Part shown: piece by piece, positions 1 to 5,388 of the stretch
Layout of the letters: every line of letters begins with the position of its first letter
How positions within the stretch are numbered: position 1 is the stretch's first letter
NCBI GenBank assembly: GCA_022600335.1
Contig: JAHZKN010000303.1
Coordinates: forward strand, 1-5,388
Direction of reading: 5' to 3'
DNA: 5,388 bases
Origin: Alphaproteobacteria bacterium
Lineage (GTDB): Bacteria; Pseudomonadota; Alphaproteobacteria; Rhizobiales; Hyphomicrobiaceae
Translations under genes and position numbers: made by a program
The notes under the pieces: model-generated
Databases searched by the model: none
Told to the model about the DNA's origin: nothing
The model's input: only the letters and a program-made list of their open reading frames with translations

Positions 1-590
1 TAAGCTGATGTGCAGGCCATCAGCAAAAGCAGGTAGATACCAGCAATTGCCATCATCAACTGCAGGGCGCGCGGCATAACTTTTTCCGAACGGTCAGAAC
101 TTTCAGCATGAAATAGTTGCATGCCACCGACGCGTAGGAACGGCAGAATGATGATCGCCATGGCGATAATACCAAGACCGCCAACACCTTGCAGCAGCGC
201 CCGCCACAACAAAATTCCGCGCGGCAATTGATCGAGCCCGACCAGGACTGTCGACCCAGTTGTGGTCAATCCTGACATCGCCTCAAAGAACGCATCTGTG
301 TAACTTAGTCCAAGACCCACAAACGGAACTGCAGAGAACGCCGTGAGCAGCAACCAACACAAGGTGGTGAGTAGAAATCCTTCTCTGACGCCGAGCTGAA
401 CCGCGGCGTCTTCGTAAGCGGCTACAATCAACAGCCCGCCAATAAAGAACGTGAGCAAAGCCGAGGCGACAAACACCTGCCAACCGGAGTTGCCATCCGC
501 CACATCAATAATCGCAGGCAAAACCATTGCCGCTGCAAGGGTGCACAGCAGCAGACCAAGGACGAACAGAATCGGGCGCACCTTTATCAA
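1..590 (-). CDS. trkH: TrkH-family potassium uptake protein, N-terminal part (cut by window edge)
   Basis: This is the membrane, ion-conducting subunit of a Trk-type K+ uptake system, which in this family works with the cytoplasmic NAD-binding protein TrkA. The window holds 196 codons. Family members are usually about 480 residues, so more than half lies off the left edge. Hydrophobic helices lie near residues 6-28, 38-58 and 73-95. The first pore-loop signature, YTDAFFEAMSGLTTTGSTVL, is at residues 97-116, with the selectivity-filter glycine at 112. The usual RALLQGVGGLGII stretch follows at 130-142. I place the start at the TTG at 590-588. It gives MIKVRPILF, which matches the normal start of alphaproteobacterial TrkH, and an AGGA ribosome-binding site lies at 602-599, 8 nt upstream. 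The nearby ATG at 595 is in another frame and stops after one more codon. No trkA is visible in the window. The family is confident and the start is likely. Confidence 0.93.
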   Translation of the reverse strand, partial: MIKVRPILFVLGLLLCTLAAAMVLPAIIDVADGNSGWQVFVASALLTFFIGGLLIVAAYEDAAVQLGVREGFLLTTLCWLLLTAFSAVPFVGLGLSYTDAFFEAMSGLTTTGSTVLVGLDQLPRGILLWRALLQGVGGLGIIAMAIIILPFLRVGGMQLFHAESSDRSEKVMPRALQLMMAIAGIYLLLLMACTSA

Positions 591-598
591 GGCATGTG

Positions 599-602
599 TC
601 CT
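599..602 (-). promoter_or_regulatory. Ribosome-binding site deciding the trkH TTG start
   Basis: On the minus strand AGGA lies 8 nt before the TTG at 590-588. It is the only Shine-Dalgarno-like stretch near the 5' end of the trkH frame. The frame has no ATG between its upstream stop codon (TGA, in the 690s) and the conserved RPILF start region. Confidence 0.55.
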
Positions 603-704
603 GATGTCTGGGGTGAACGGAACTAAGGTTTGAACGCTGGCAACTACTGACAACCAGAATTCACGCGAGTGTGTCCCTGAATAGTAAAACCCTGGTCAAG
701 ATTT

Positions 705-724
705 GGGTTAACACTTTGTTACCC
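705..724. repeat. Short inverted repeat between tRNA-Leu and trkH
   Basis: GGGTTAAC at 705-712 pairs with GTTACCC at 718-724, with one bulged base and a 5-nt loop. It is the only clear dyad in the 174-bp gap between the tRNA 3' end and trkH. No T-run follows on either strand, so it is not a standard Rho-independent terminator. It could be a processing or weak pausing hairpin downstream of the tRNA, or chance. Confidence 0.35.
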
Positions 725-764
725 GGCGCTGGAATTGCCCTATTTTGACTGAAACTGTCGAAGA

Positions 765-851
765 TGGTGCGGACGGCGGGACTCGAACCCGCACGACGGT
801 TAAGTCTCAGGATTTTAAGTCCTGTGTGTCTACCAGTTCCACCACGTCCGC
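765..851 (-). tRNA. tRNA-Leu(UAA)
   Basis: This is a complete 87-nt class II tRNA that reads UUA and UUG leucine codons. On the minus strand the acceptor stem pairs GCGGACG (851-845) with CGTCCGC (775-769), followed by discriminator A at 768 and a genome-encoded CCA at 767-765. The anticodon stem CAGGA/TCCTG encloses the loop CTTAAAA (819-813), giving anticodon TAA at 817-815. A long variable arm (GAC...GTC pairing) is typical of tRNA-Leu. The T stem GCGGG/CCCGC encloses a normal TTCGAGT loop (787-781). There is no intron. It sits 53 bp downstream of the ceramidase-like gene on the same strand, and a candidate promoter of its own lies in that gap. Confidence 0.97.
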
Positions 852-871
852 AAGGCACATTGGCGGCGCTT

Positions 872-901
872 GTTATGCGCTGGAAGCACCCATCATTGCA
901 A
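872..901 (-). promoter_or_regulatory. Candidate promoter for tRNA-Leu
   Basis: Reading the minus strand, TTGCAA (901-896) and CATAAC (877-872) are separated by 18 nt. The second box ends 20 nt before the mature tRNA 5' end, which would leave a short 5' leader for RNase P to remove. Both boxes match only part of the sigma-70-type consensus. The tRNA could instead be read from an upstream promoter. Confidence 0.35.
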
Positions 902-904
902 TCC

Positions 905-1624
905 TCATTGATGGCTTTGCTGCGAGCCGTGGAAAAGCGCCGCATGCAACAGCAGATAAAGGACAATTGCGTTGAGGAGATGCCAAACAAAATGGGTTCC
1001 GATTCGCGCGCCCAAAAGCGCGCTCCCATCGCAGATCTCAAAGTCCAACGTTCGAAACGCCATAGATAACGAAAATATGCACCCAGCTCCTACGAGGTAG
1101 CGCCATGCTGGATGCCCTTTCATCCTCAACACAAAACCAACGACCAGCATGGCAAGCAGCGCCGGGATGTAGCCCGCCGTGCCATTGAGACAAGGCACAC
1201 CAAGTGCATTGGACACGGGCATAAAACTCGGCTGGCATGACATCTCGCCAAATAGATGAAGGGCACCGATAAACGCAGCCACGCTGAGACCCACAACCAA
1301 CCAGCTAAGCTCAACAAATTTTCTAAGTGCATAGGCAAAGTAAGCAAGCATAAAGAGACCGATGGGCCCAACATCCGCGGCCGACGCCCAACGCGTAGCA
1401 AACGTGTGAAAAAGGAAGCTGCCTAAGCCGATTGTGAAAACGAGTGCGATTAAAACAGCATCTCTTTGATCGCGATGCGCGAGCGGCTTCTGCGCGTAGG
1501 AGCCTGCGGCAAGAATACCAACCAAGATGAAGCCGGTGTTGGTCAGCGCATTAACAGGCTCTGCCCAGAACTCAGGATCGCTACCCCGTTCGCAATAGCG
1601 AAAGATCTGTTCGCTCCACGCCAT
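905..1624 (-). CDS. Ceramidase-like integral membrane hydrolase (alkaline ceramidase / CREST superfamily)
   Basis: This 239-aa protein matches the alkaline ceramidase family, seven-helix membrane enzymes that in eukaryotes hydrolyse ceramides to sphingoid base and fatty acid. The N-terminal signature YCER...PEFWAEPVNALTN (residues 10-29) corresponds to the acidic calcium-binding segment of human ACER3. The zinc-site residues all have counterparts: Ser69 and His73 in SFLFH, Asp84 eleven residues after that His, and His211/His215 in HFVWH. Helices fall near 27-43, 55-73, 84-101, 106-124, 150-167, 173-190 and 211-231. Two cysteines, 130 and 145, lie in one loop. The length is normal for bacterial members. 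The start at 1624 puts the signature at residue 10 and has a weak GGTGA upstream. The real substrate in bacteria is uncertain: ceramide, another N-acyl lipid, or something else. No sphingolipid gene is adjacent. Confidence 0.85.
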   Translation of the reverse strand: MAWSEQIFRYCERGSDPEFWAEPVNALTNTGFILVGILAAGSYAQKPLAHRDQRDAVLIALVFTIGLGSFLFHTFATRWASAADVGPIGLFMLAYFAYALRKFVELSWLVVGLSVAAFIGALHLFGEMSCQPSFMPVSNALGVPCLNGTAGYIPALLAMLVVGFVLRMKGHPAWRYLVGAGCIFSLSMAFRTLDFEICDGSALLGARIGTHFVWHLLNAIVLYLLLHAALFHGSQQSHQ

Positions 1625-1783
1625 TTCACGTCACCGCAATTGGTAGTGAAGTGATGCACCTTTTTGTGGTGCTGGTAGGAGCAACGCTTTCATCTCCAAG
1701 GCTTCCTTCACATTCTACCGTGCCGAATGATACCTGCGAAACCGCCGCGCAGATCCAAGAGCTGGGCCACACATGCCGCTCCC

Positions 1784-2254
1784 TCAGGACACCTGTATTT
1801 TTGAAACGATCCAGCGACCAACCGACCCATAAGCAAGCCAGAGCACAAAAAAGTAAAGCAGCATCACAATGGGCAAAAACATAAAAAAGAGATTGCTTGC
1901 GTTGTCACCGGTCATGCCAATTGCGTTCAGTAGATCGTTGAGGGTTAAGCCAGCCATTGTGAGTATAATCGCCAACGGCATCAGAGACACCAGAACGGCG
2001 ATGACGGTGGAGTATGCGGCAAGTTTCAAAATGTCGCGGCCGGCCGGTGAGCGCCCTGCAGTTGTTGTGTAAACATTATGCGCCAATATGCCGGAGACGA
2101 GTAGGGAGGCGATCGAAAGGCCCGAATTATGACTGCCGTCGGTCATCATCTGGAATGCAATAATCGCGAGCGTGATAATCACGTAGACAGCTGTGAACGC
2201 GATTAAGCTGCGCTTAAACGGTGAATGGGTTCTGGCGTTTGTCACTGTCGTCAT
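1784..2254 (-). CDS. Small four-helix membrane protein, ABZJ_00895-like, function unknown
   Basis: This is a 156-aa protein with a short basic N-terminus and four hydrophobic segments near residues 16-38, 45-62, 79-101 and 121-143. A polar loop with GRSPAGRD (67-74) follows the second helix, and the protein ends in a basic tail (GRWIVSK). This layout resembles the uncharacterised ABZJ_00895 family, a resemblance recalled from memory and not searched. No catalytic motif is visible. I chose the ATG at 2254 over the in-frame ATG at 2287: a strong AGGGGAG site (2266-2260) sits 5 nt before 2254, while the upstream choice has no such site and lies almost on the aspS stop codon. It follows aspS by 42 bp on the same strand with no terminator between them, so they may share a transcript. 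That does not by itself imply a role in translation. Confidence 0.75.
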   Translation of the reverse strand: MTTVTNARTHSPFKRSLIAFTAVYVIITLAIIAFQMMTDGSHNSGLSIASLLVSGILAHNVYTTTAGRSPAGRDILKLAAYSTVIAVLVSLMPLAIILTMAGLTLNDLLNAIGMTGDNASNLFFMFLPIVMLLYFFVLWLAYGSVGRWIVSKIQVS

Positions 2255-2259
2255 CGTGG

Positions 2260-2266
2260 CTCCCCT
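2260..2266 (-). promoter_or_regulatory. Strong ribosome-binding site for the 156-aa membrane protein
   Basis: The minus strand reads AGGGGAG, ending 5 nt before the ATG at 2254. It is the best Shine-Dalgarno match in the window and decides the start of this gene in favour of 2254 over 2287. Confidence 0.7.
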
Positions 2267-2268
2267 GG

Positions 2269-2281
2269 CGCACACCGTGCG
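2269..2281 (-). repeat. Hairpin-forming palindrome in the aspS to membrane-protein gap
   Basis: CGCAC and GTGCG form a 5-bp, all G:C or A:T stem around a 3-nt loop (GGT on the minus strand). It lies in the 42-bp gap after aspS and ends 2 nt before the ribosome-binding site of the next gene. There is no T-run, so it is not a normal intrinsic terminator. It could act as an mRNA processing or translation-tuning stem, or be chance. Confidence 0.3.
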
Positions 2282-2296
2282 ATACACGCAATTTCT

Positions 2297-4192
2297 CTAA
2301 CCTTCTTCTTCAGGCGGTGGCGCGATGATACGGATCGAAAGTTCGCGCAACTGTTGAGCTGACACTTCTGATGGTGCGGCCATAAGCAGATCATTAGCTT
2401 GTTGATTCATTGGGAACAGCGTCACCTCGCGCAAGTTTTCGGCCCCAACAATCAACATCACGATGCGGTCAATGCCGGCCGCCATGCCACCGTGTGGTGG
2501 GGCACCGTATTGAAACGCCCGGTACATACCGCCAAAGCGCTCTTCGACGACATCGGCACCGAGTCCAGCGATACCAAACGCCTTCATCATTGTTTCTGGT
2601 TCGTGATTGCGAATCCCGCCTGAGGCAATTTCAAATCCGTTACAGACAAGATCATACTGCCATGCCTTAATCGCAAGCATGTCTTCATTGTTATCAGCGG
2701 CCTCCAGCGCAGCGCGCCCACCTTGTGGCATCGAAAACGGATTGTGCGAAAAATCGATCCGTTTTTCATCTTCATTCCACTCGTACATGGGGAAGTCGAC
2801 GATCCAGCACAGTTCAAATCTGTTTTCATCAATCAGTTCGAGTTCGCGTCCGAGCCGTTCGCGTGCAAGCCCTGCGAAGCGATGAAACTTGTCCGGCTGA
2901 CCGGCGGTGAAAAACACGGCATCACCATCACCTAGACCAAGCTGGTCGCGGATGGCTGCCGTTCGCTCCGGGCCAATATTTTTGGCAACGGGACCAGCAC
3001 CTTCTCCATCTCGGAAGAAGATATACGCAAGCCCCGGCTGACCTTCGCCTTGTGCCCAGGAATTCATGCGATCACAAAAGGCGCGCGAGCCGCCCTTCGG
3101 TGCTGGAATACCCCACACCTCAACCGATGGATCTTTATCGATCATGCCGGCGAAAATCTTGAATCCAGAGCCACGAAAATGCTCTGTGACACCTTGAATC
3201 TCAATCGGGTTACGTAGGTCAGGTTTGTCTGAGCCATACTTGCGAATGGCGTCGTCAAATGGGATGCGCTGGAATGATTGGGAAACAGATTTGCCATCAG
3301 CAAATTCTTCAAACACGCCTTTTATGACCGGTTCAATGGTTTCCAGAATTTCGTTCTGCTCAACAAAACTCATTTCAAGATCAAGCTGATAGAATTCACC
3401 CGGCAAACGATCGGCACGTGGGTCTTCATCTCGAAAACACGGTGCGATTTGGAAATAGCGATCAAATCCAGACACCATCAACAGTTGCTTGTACTGTTGC
3501 GGCGCCTGCGGAAGCGCGTAAAATTTCCCGGCATGTACGCGAGACGGTACGAGAAAGTCACGCGCACCCTCTGGGCTCGATGCTGTCAAAATAGGGGTCG
3601 AGAATTCAAAGAACCCGCTGTCCTGCATACGCGAACGGATTGAGCTTACGACATCAAGGCGACGCATGATGTTGGCATGCAGCGTTTCGCGACGAAGATC
3701 CAAAAAGCGATACGTGAGACGTAAATCCTCTGGATAATCCGGTTCGCCGAATACTGGGACAGGCAACTCCTTGGCTTCGGACAGAACGTCGATTGAGTCC
3801 GCGTAAATCTCCACGTCTCCGGTCGGCAGGTCCGCGTTGCGTGTTCCCTCTGGGCGAGCTCGCACCTTGCCGTCAATTCGGATGACCCATTCAGAGCGTA
3901 CAAGTTCAGCTGTTTCAAAAGCAGCGCTATCAGGGTCGGCAACAACCTGTGTCACGCCATAATGGTCGCGCAGGTCAATAAATAGCACGCCACCGTGATC
4001 GCGCACGCGGTGCACCCAACCAGACAGGCGCACAGTCTCGCCAATGTCGCCCGCTGTCAGAGCACCGCAGGTATGTGTACGGTATGCGTGACGCGTAGTG
4101 CTTGGCGCTGTGCCGCGTGAATTGCCTCCCAAAGCTTTCGATTTGCGCTTCGTTGTGCCCGTTGCCTTCGATGCTGACGTCGCCTTGCTCAT
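2297..4192 (-). CDS. aspS: Aspartyl-tRNA synthetase, bacterial type, likely non-discriminating (Asp/Asn)
   Basis: This cytoplasmic class II enzyme attaches aspartate to tRNA-Asp. In 631-aa numbering, the OB-fold anticodon-binding domain covers about 36-140. Motif 1 is near 191-203 and the flipping loop [13 protein letters not shown] is at 206-218. The aspartate-binding QAPQQYKQ is at 229-236... region, motif 2 ([10 protein letters not shown]) at 253-262, and motif 3 ([14 protein letters not shown]) at 563-576. The bacteria-specific GAD insertion lies between motifs 2 and 3. His66 in RVRDHGG and Gly116 in ARPEGT replace the Leu and Lys of E. coli AspRS. His/Gly at these sites is known from non-discriminating enzymes that also charge tRNA-Asn. 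A 34-residue Lys/Arg/Ser/Thr-rich tail precedes the usual start (HAYRTHTCG). I chose the ATG at 4192, with GAGG 11 nt upstream. An in-frame ATG at 4249 would give 650 aa but has no ribosome-binding site. The gene is divergent from rnd. Confidence 0.97.
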   Translation of the reverse strand: MSKATSASKATGTTKRKSKALGGNSRGTAPSTTRHAYRTHTCGALTAGDIGETVRLSGWVHRVRDHGGVLFIDLRDHYGVTQVVADPDSAAFETAELVRSEWVIRIDGKVRARPEGTRNADLPTGDVEIYADSIDVLSEAKELPVPVFGEPDYPEDLRLTYRFLDLRRETLHANIMRRLDVVSSIRSRMQDSGFFEFSTPILTASSPEGARDFLVPSRVHAGKFYALPQAPQQYKQLLMVSGFDRYFQIAPCFRDEDPRADRLPGEFYQLDLEMSFVEQNEILETIEPVIKGVFEEFADGKSVSQSFQRIPFDDAIRKYGSDKPDLRNPIEIQGVTEHFRGSGFKIFAGMIDKDPSVEVWGIPAPKGGSRAFCDRMNSWAQGEGQPGLAYIFFRDGEGAGPVAKNIGPERTAAIRDQLGLGDGDAVFFTAGQPDKFHRFAGLARERLGRELELIDENRFELCWIVDFPMYEWNEDEKRIDFSHNPFSMPQGGRAALEAADNNEDMLAIKAWQYDLVCNGFEIASGGIRNHEPETMMKAFGIAGLGADVVEERFGGMYRAFQYGAPPHGGMAAGIDRIVMLIVGAENLREVTLFPMNQQANDLLMAAPSEVSAQQLRELSIRIIAPPPEEEG

Positions 4193-4506
4193 GGTTTGAA
4201 TTGCCTCAAATTCGATCACAATGTGCTGCTTTGGGGCGGAAAAGCGCATGCGCGCCAGCGATTGTCAAGTCGCACAGCAGACCGTAACTGGAGGCCGCAA
4301 AGTGCCTGGTGCGCGCGTGAAATAACCGCGCATTCCAACGACCCAGGACCTCACTCCTGCTGAAAGCTCTAATGCCTATGTGGGCGATACCGATAGTCGG
4401 ATTTACGGCCGCTCTACAAAGCAGTTGCTCGCCGGACTGATACCAATTGTCTTAGTTGCCCTTCGGACGCGACAAGCTGGCGATGATGGGCTATATGCGC
4501 TGTTCC
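4193..4506. other. Divergent intergenic region between aspS and rnd
   Basis: This 314-bp stretch separates the two divergent genes. It must carry start signals for aspS, for which a candidate is visible at its left end, and probably for rnd. I saw no RNA gene, repeat, riboswitch-like structure or convincing small gene. No good rnd promoter could be picked: TTGCTC at 4425-4430 has no acceptable -10 box at the right distance. The in-frame ATGs at 4483, 4486 and 4495 upstream of the chosen rnd start could move its right end slightly left. Confidence 0.6.
4240..4268 (-). promoter_or_regulatory. Candidate aspS promoter
   Basis: The minus strand carries a perfect TTGACA at 4268-4263, within CTTGACA, a form common in alphaproteobacterial -35 boxes. 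With a 17-nt spacer the -10 position is GCTTTT (4245-4240), which is a poor match. Transcription would begin near 4235, giving a leader of about 40-45 nt before the ATG at 4192. The other in-frame ATG at 4249 falls inside the promoter spacer and so would not be on this transcript. Confidence 0.4.
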
Positions 4507-5388
4507 ATGCGCGTCATTACCACGACAAAAGACTTGGCTAACGCCTGCTTTGACCTCGCTCGCAGTGACTTTGTCACCGTCGACACCGAGTTCATGCGCG
4601 AGCAAACCTATTGGCCCGAGTTGTGTCTGATACAGGTTGCGAGCCCGAACCTTGAGCTGATCATTGATCCGCTCAGTCCCAATCTCGACCTATCATCATT
4701 TTATGAATTGATGGCGGACGCCTCAGTCGTCAAAGTGTTTCACGCTGCGCGCCAGGACATTGAAATTTTTGTCGCCCAATCCAACAAGGTTCCAATACCT
4801 CTATTCGACACCCAAATCGCTGCCATGGTGTGCGGATTTGGTGAAAGCATAAGTTATGTCAATCTGGTCAAGAAAATTACCGACCAAAATCTCGACAAGT
4901 CGAGCCGGTTTACCGATTGGTCGCAGCGCCCATTGAGCAGCAAACAACTTACCTATGCTTTGGGTGATGTCACCCACCTTCGCGCCGTCTATTTATCGCT
5001 CAAGACCGAAATTGATGAGGCTAAACGGGCGGACTGGTTGGCGGAAGAAATGGAGACATTGTCTAATGTCGAGACCTACATCACCACCCCTGAACACGCT
5101 TGGCGGCGCCTTAAGCTACGGGTCAAAGATCGCAAGGCATTGGCGAATTTGATTGAAATCGCAGCATGGCGAGAAGCAGCTGCGCAATCTCAAAATGTCC
5201 CTCGGGGGCGCATCCTCAAAGACGATGCGCTTTACGACATTGCCAATCAGTCACCGACCTCTGTTGCGGAGTTGCGCAAACTGCGCAGCGTGCATGATGG
5301 CGTGGCGCGTTCTGGACGCGGCCGAGATATTCTTGCAGCACTGGAAAAAGCCCGCGCCCGTGATTGTGGAACGCTACCTCCGTTGCCA
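4507..5388 (+). CDS. rnd: Ribonuclease D, N-terminal and first HRDC domains (cut by window edge)
   Basis: RNase D is a cytoplasmic 3'-to-5' exoribonuclease that trims tRNA precursors and other small RNAs. The window holds 294 codons with no stop. Full enzymes are about 380 residues, so the second HRDC region is off the right edge. The DEDDy exonuclease domain covers about 1-170: Asp26 and Glu28 in VDTEF, Asp84 in FHAARQDIEIF, and Tyr150 and Asp154 in LTYALGDV. All catalytic residues are present. The first HRDC domain spans about 195-282 and is expected to bind RNA. I chose the ATG at 4507 because MRVITTTKDLA matches where relatives begin. In-frame ATGs at 4483, 4486 and 4495 would add 4 to 8 residues, and none has a clear ribosome-binding site. 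The gene is divergent from aspS. Confidence 0.95.
   Translation, partial: MRVITTTKDLANACFDLARSDFVTVDTEFMREQTYWPELCLIQVASPNLELIIDPLSPNLDLSSFYELMADASVVKVFHAARQDIEIFVAQSNKVPIPLFDTQIAAMVCGFGESISYVNLVKKITDQNLDKSSRFTDWSQRPLSSKQLTYALGDVTHLRAVYLSLKTEIDEAKRADWLAEEMETLSNVETYITTPEHAWRRLKLRVKDRKALANLIEIAAWREAAAQSQNVPRGRILKDDALYDIANQSPTSVAELRKLRSVHDGVARSGRGRDILAALEKARARDCGTLPPLP

Noticed and set aside
678..700. CTTGAC (700-695, minus strand) as a trkH promoter
   Set aside because: The -35 match is good, but the sequence 17 nt downstream (GGGACA) is unlike a -10 box, and the better AT-rich stretch is only about 10 nt away.
765..790. tRNA-Leu 3' end as an integration site for a mobile element
   Set aside because: I saw no direct repeat of the tRNA 3' end, no integrase and no foreign-looking genes in the window; both flanks are ordinary genes.
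661..1069. Open frames on both strands across the tRNA (661-1041 minus; 745-975 and 764-1069 plus)
   Set aside because: They run through the tRNA-Leu gene and the end of the ceramidase-like gene. Their proteins contain translated tRNA sequence, a common false gene call.
1625..1783. Promoter or terminator in the 159-bp gap before the ceramidase-like gene
   Set aside because: TAGAAT-like and TTGCTC-like boxes exist on the minus strand but have no partner at correct spacing, and no hairpin with a T-run is present.
1651..1884. 77-aa plus-strand frame in and beyond the gap between the two membrane protein genes
   Set aside because: It overlaps the 3' end of the 156-aa protein gene in antisense and has low-complexity, unrecognisable sequence with no ribosome-binding site.
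2399..3643. Several plus-strand open frames inside aspS
   Set aside because: They are antisense to a clearly conserved synthetase, have no family resemblance and no start signals, and are shadows of its codon pattern.
1..5388. CRISPR array, insertion sequence, toxin-antitoxin or defence cluster
   Set aside because: There are no regularly spaced repeats, terminal inverted repeats, transposase motifs or paired small genes. All long frames are accounted for by chromosomal genes.

Overview
The window looks like ordinary chromosomal, mostly housekeeping DNA from an alphaproteobacterium, roughly half G+C. The main clue is the aspartyl-tRNA synthetase, which has the alphaproteobacterial N-terminal signature (YRTHTCGAL then [12 protein letters not shown]) and the residues typical of non-discriminating enzymes. 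The divergent pairing of aspS with an RNase D gene also fits this group. I cannot place it below class level. No mobile element, CRISPR array, phage gene or defence gene is visible.

Layout, left to right. Positions 1-590 (minus) hold the N-terminal 196 residues of a TrkH-family potassium transporter, cut by the window edge and apparently starting at a TTG codon. Positions 765-851 (minus) are a complete tRNA-Leu(UAA) with an encoded CCA end. Positions 905-1624 (minus) encode a seven-helix, ceramidase-like membrane hydrolase with all five zinc-site residues in place. Positions 1784-2254 (minus) encode a small four-helix membrane protein resembling the uncharacterised ABZJ_00895 family. Positions 2297-4192 (minus) are aspS, with an unusual basic, Ser/Thr-rich N-terminal tail. 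Positions 4193-4506 are a divergent intergenic region with a candidate aspS promoter. Positions 4507-5388 (plus) are rnd, RNase D, complete through its exonuclease domain and first HRDC domain and cut by the right edge.

The genes do not form one obvious pathway. aspS, rnd and the tRNA belong to translation and tRNA maturation. The 156-aa membrane protein sits 42 bp behind aspS and may share its transcript. The ceramidase-like gene, the tRNA and trkH follow on the same strand but with gaps of 53-174 bp, so they may be separately transcribed. The points most worth a second look are the AspRS tail and start choice, the predicted tRNA-Asn mischarging activity of this AspRS, and the bacterial ceramidase-like enzyme. 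I found no convincing undescribed multi-gene system.
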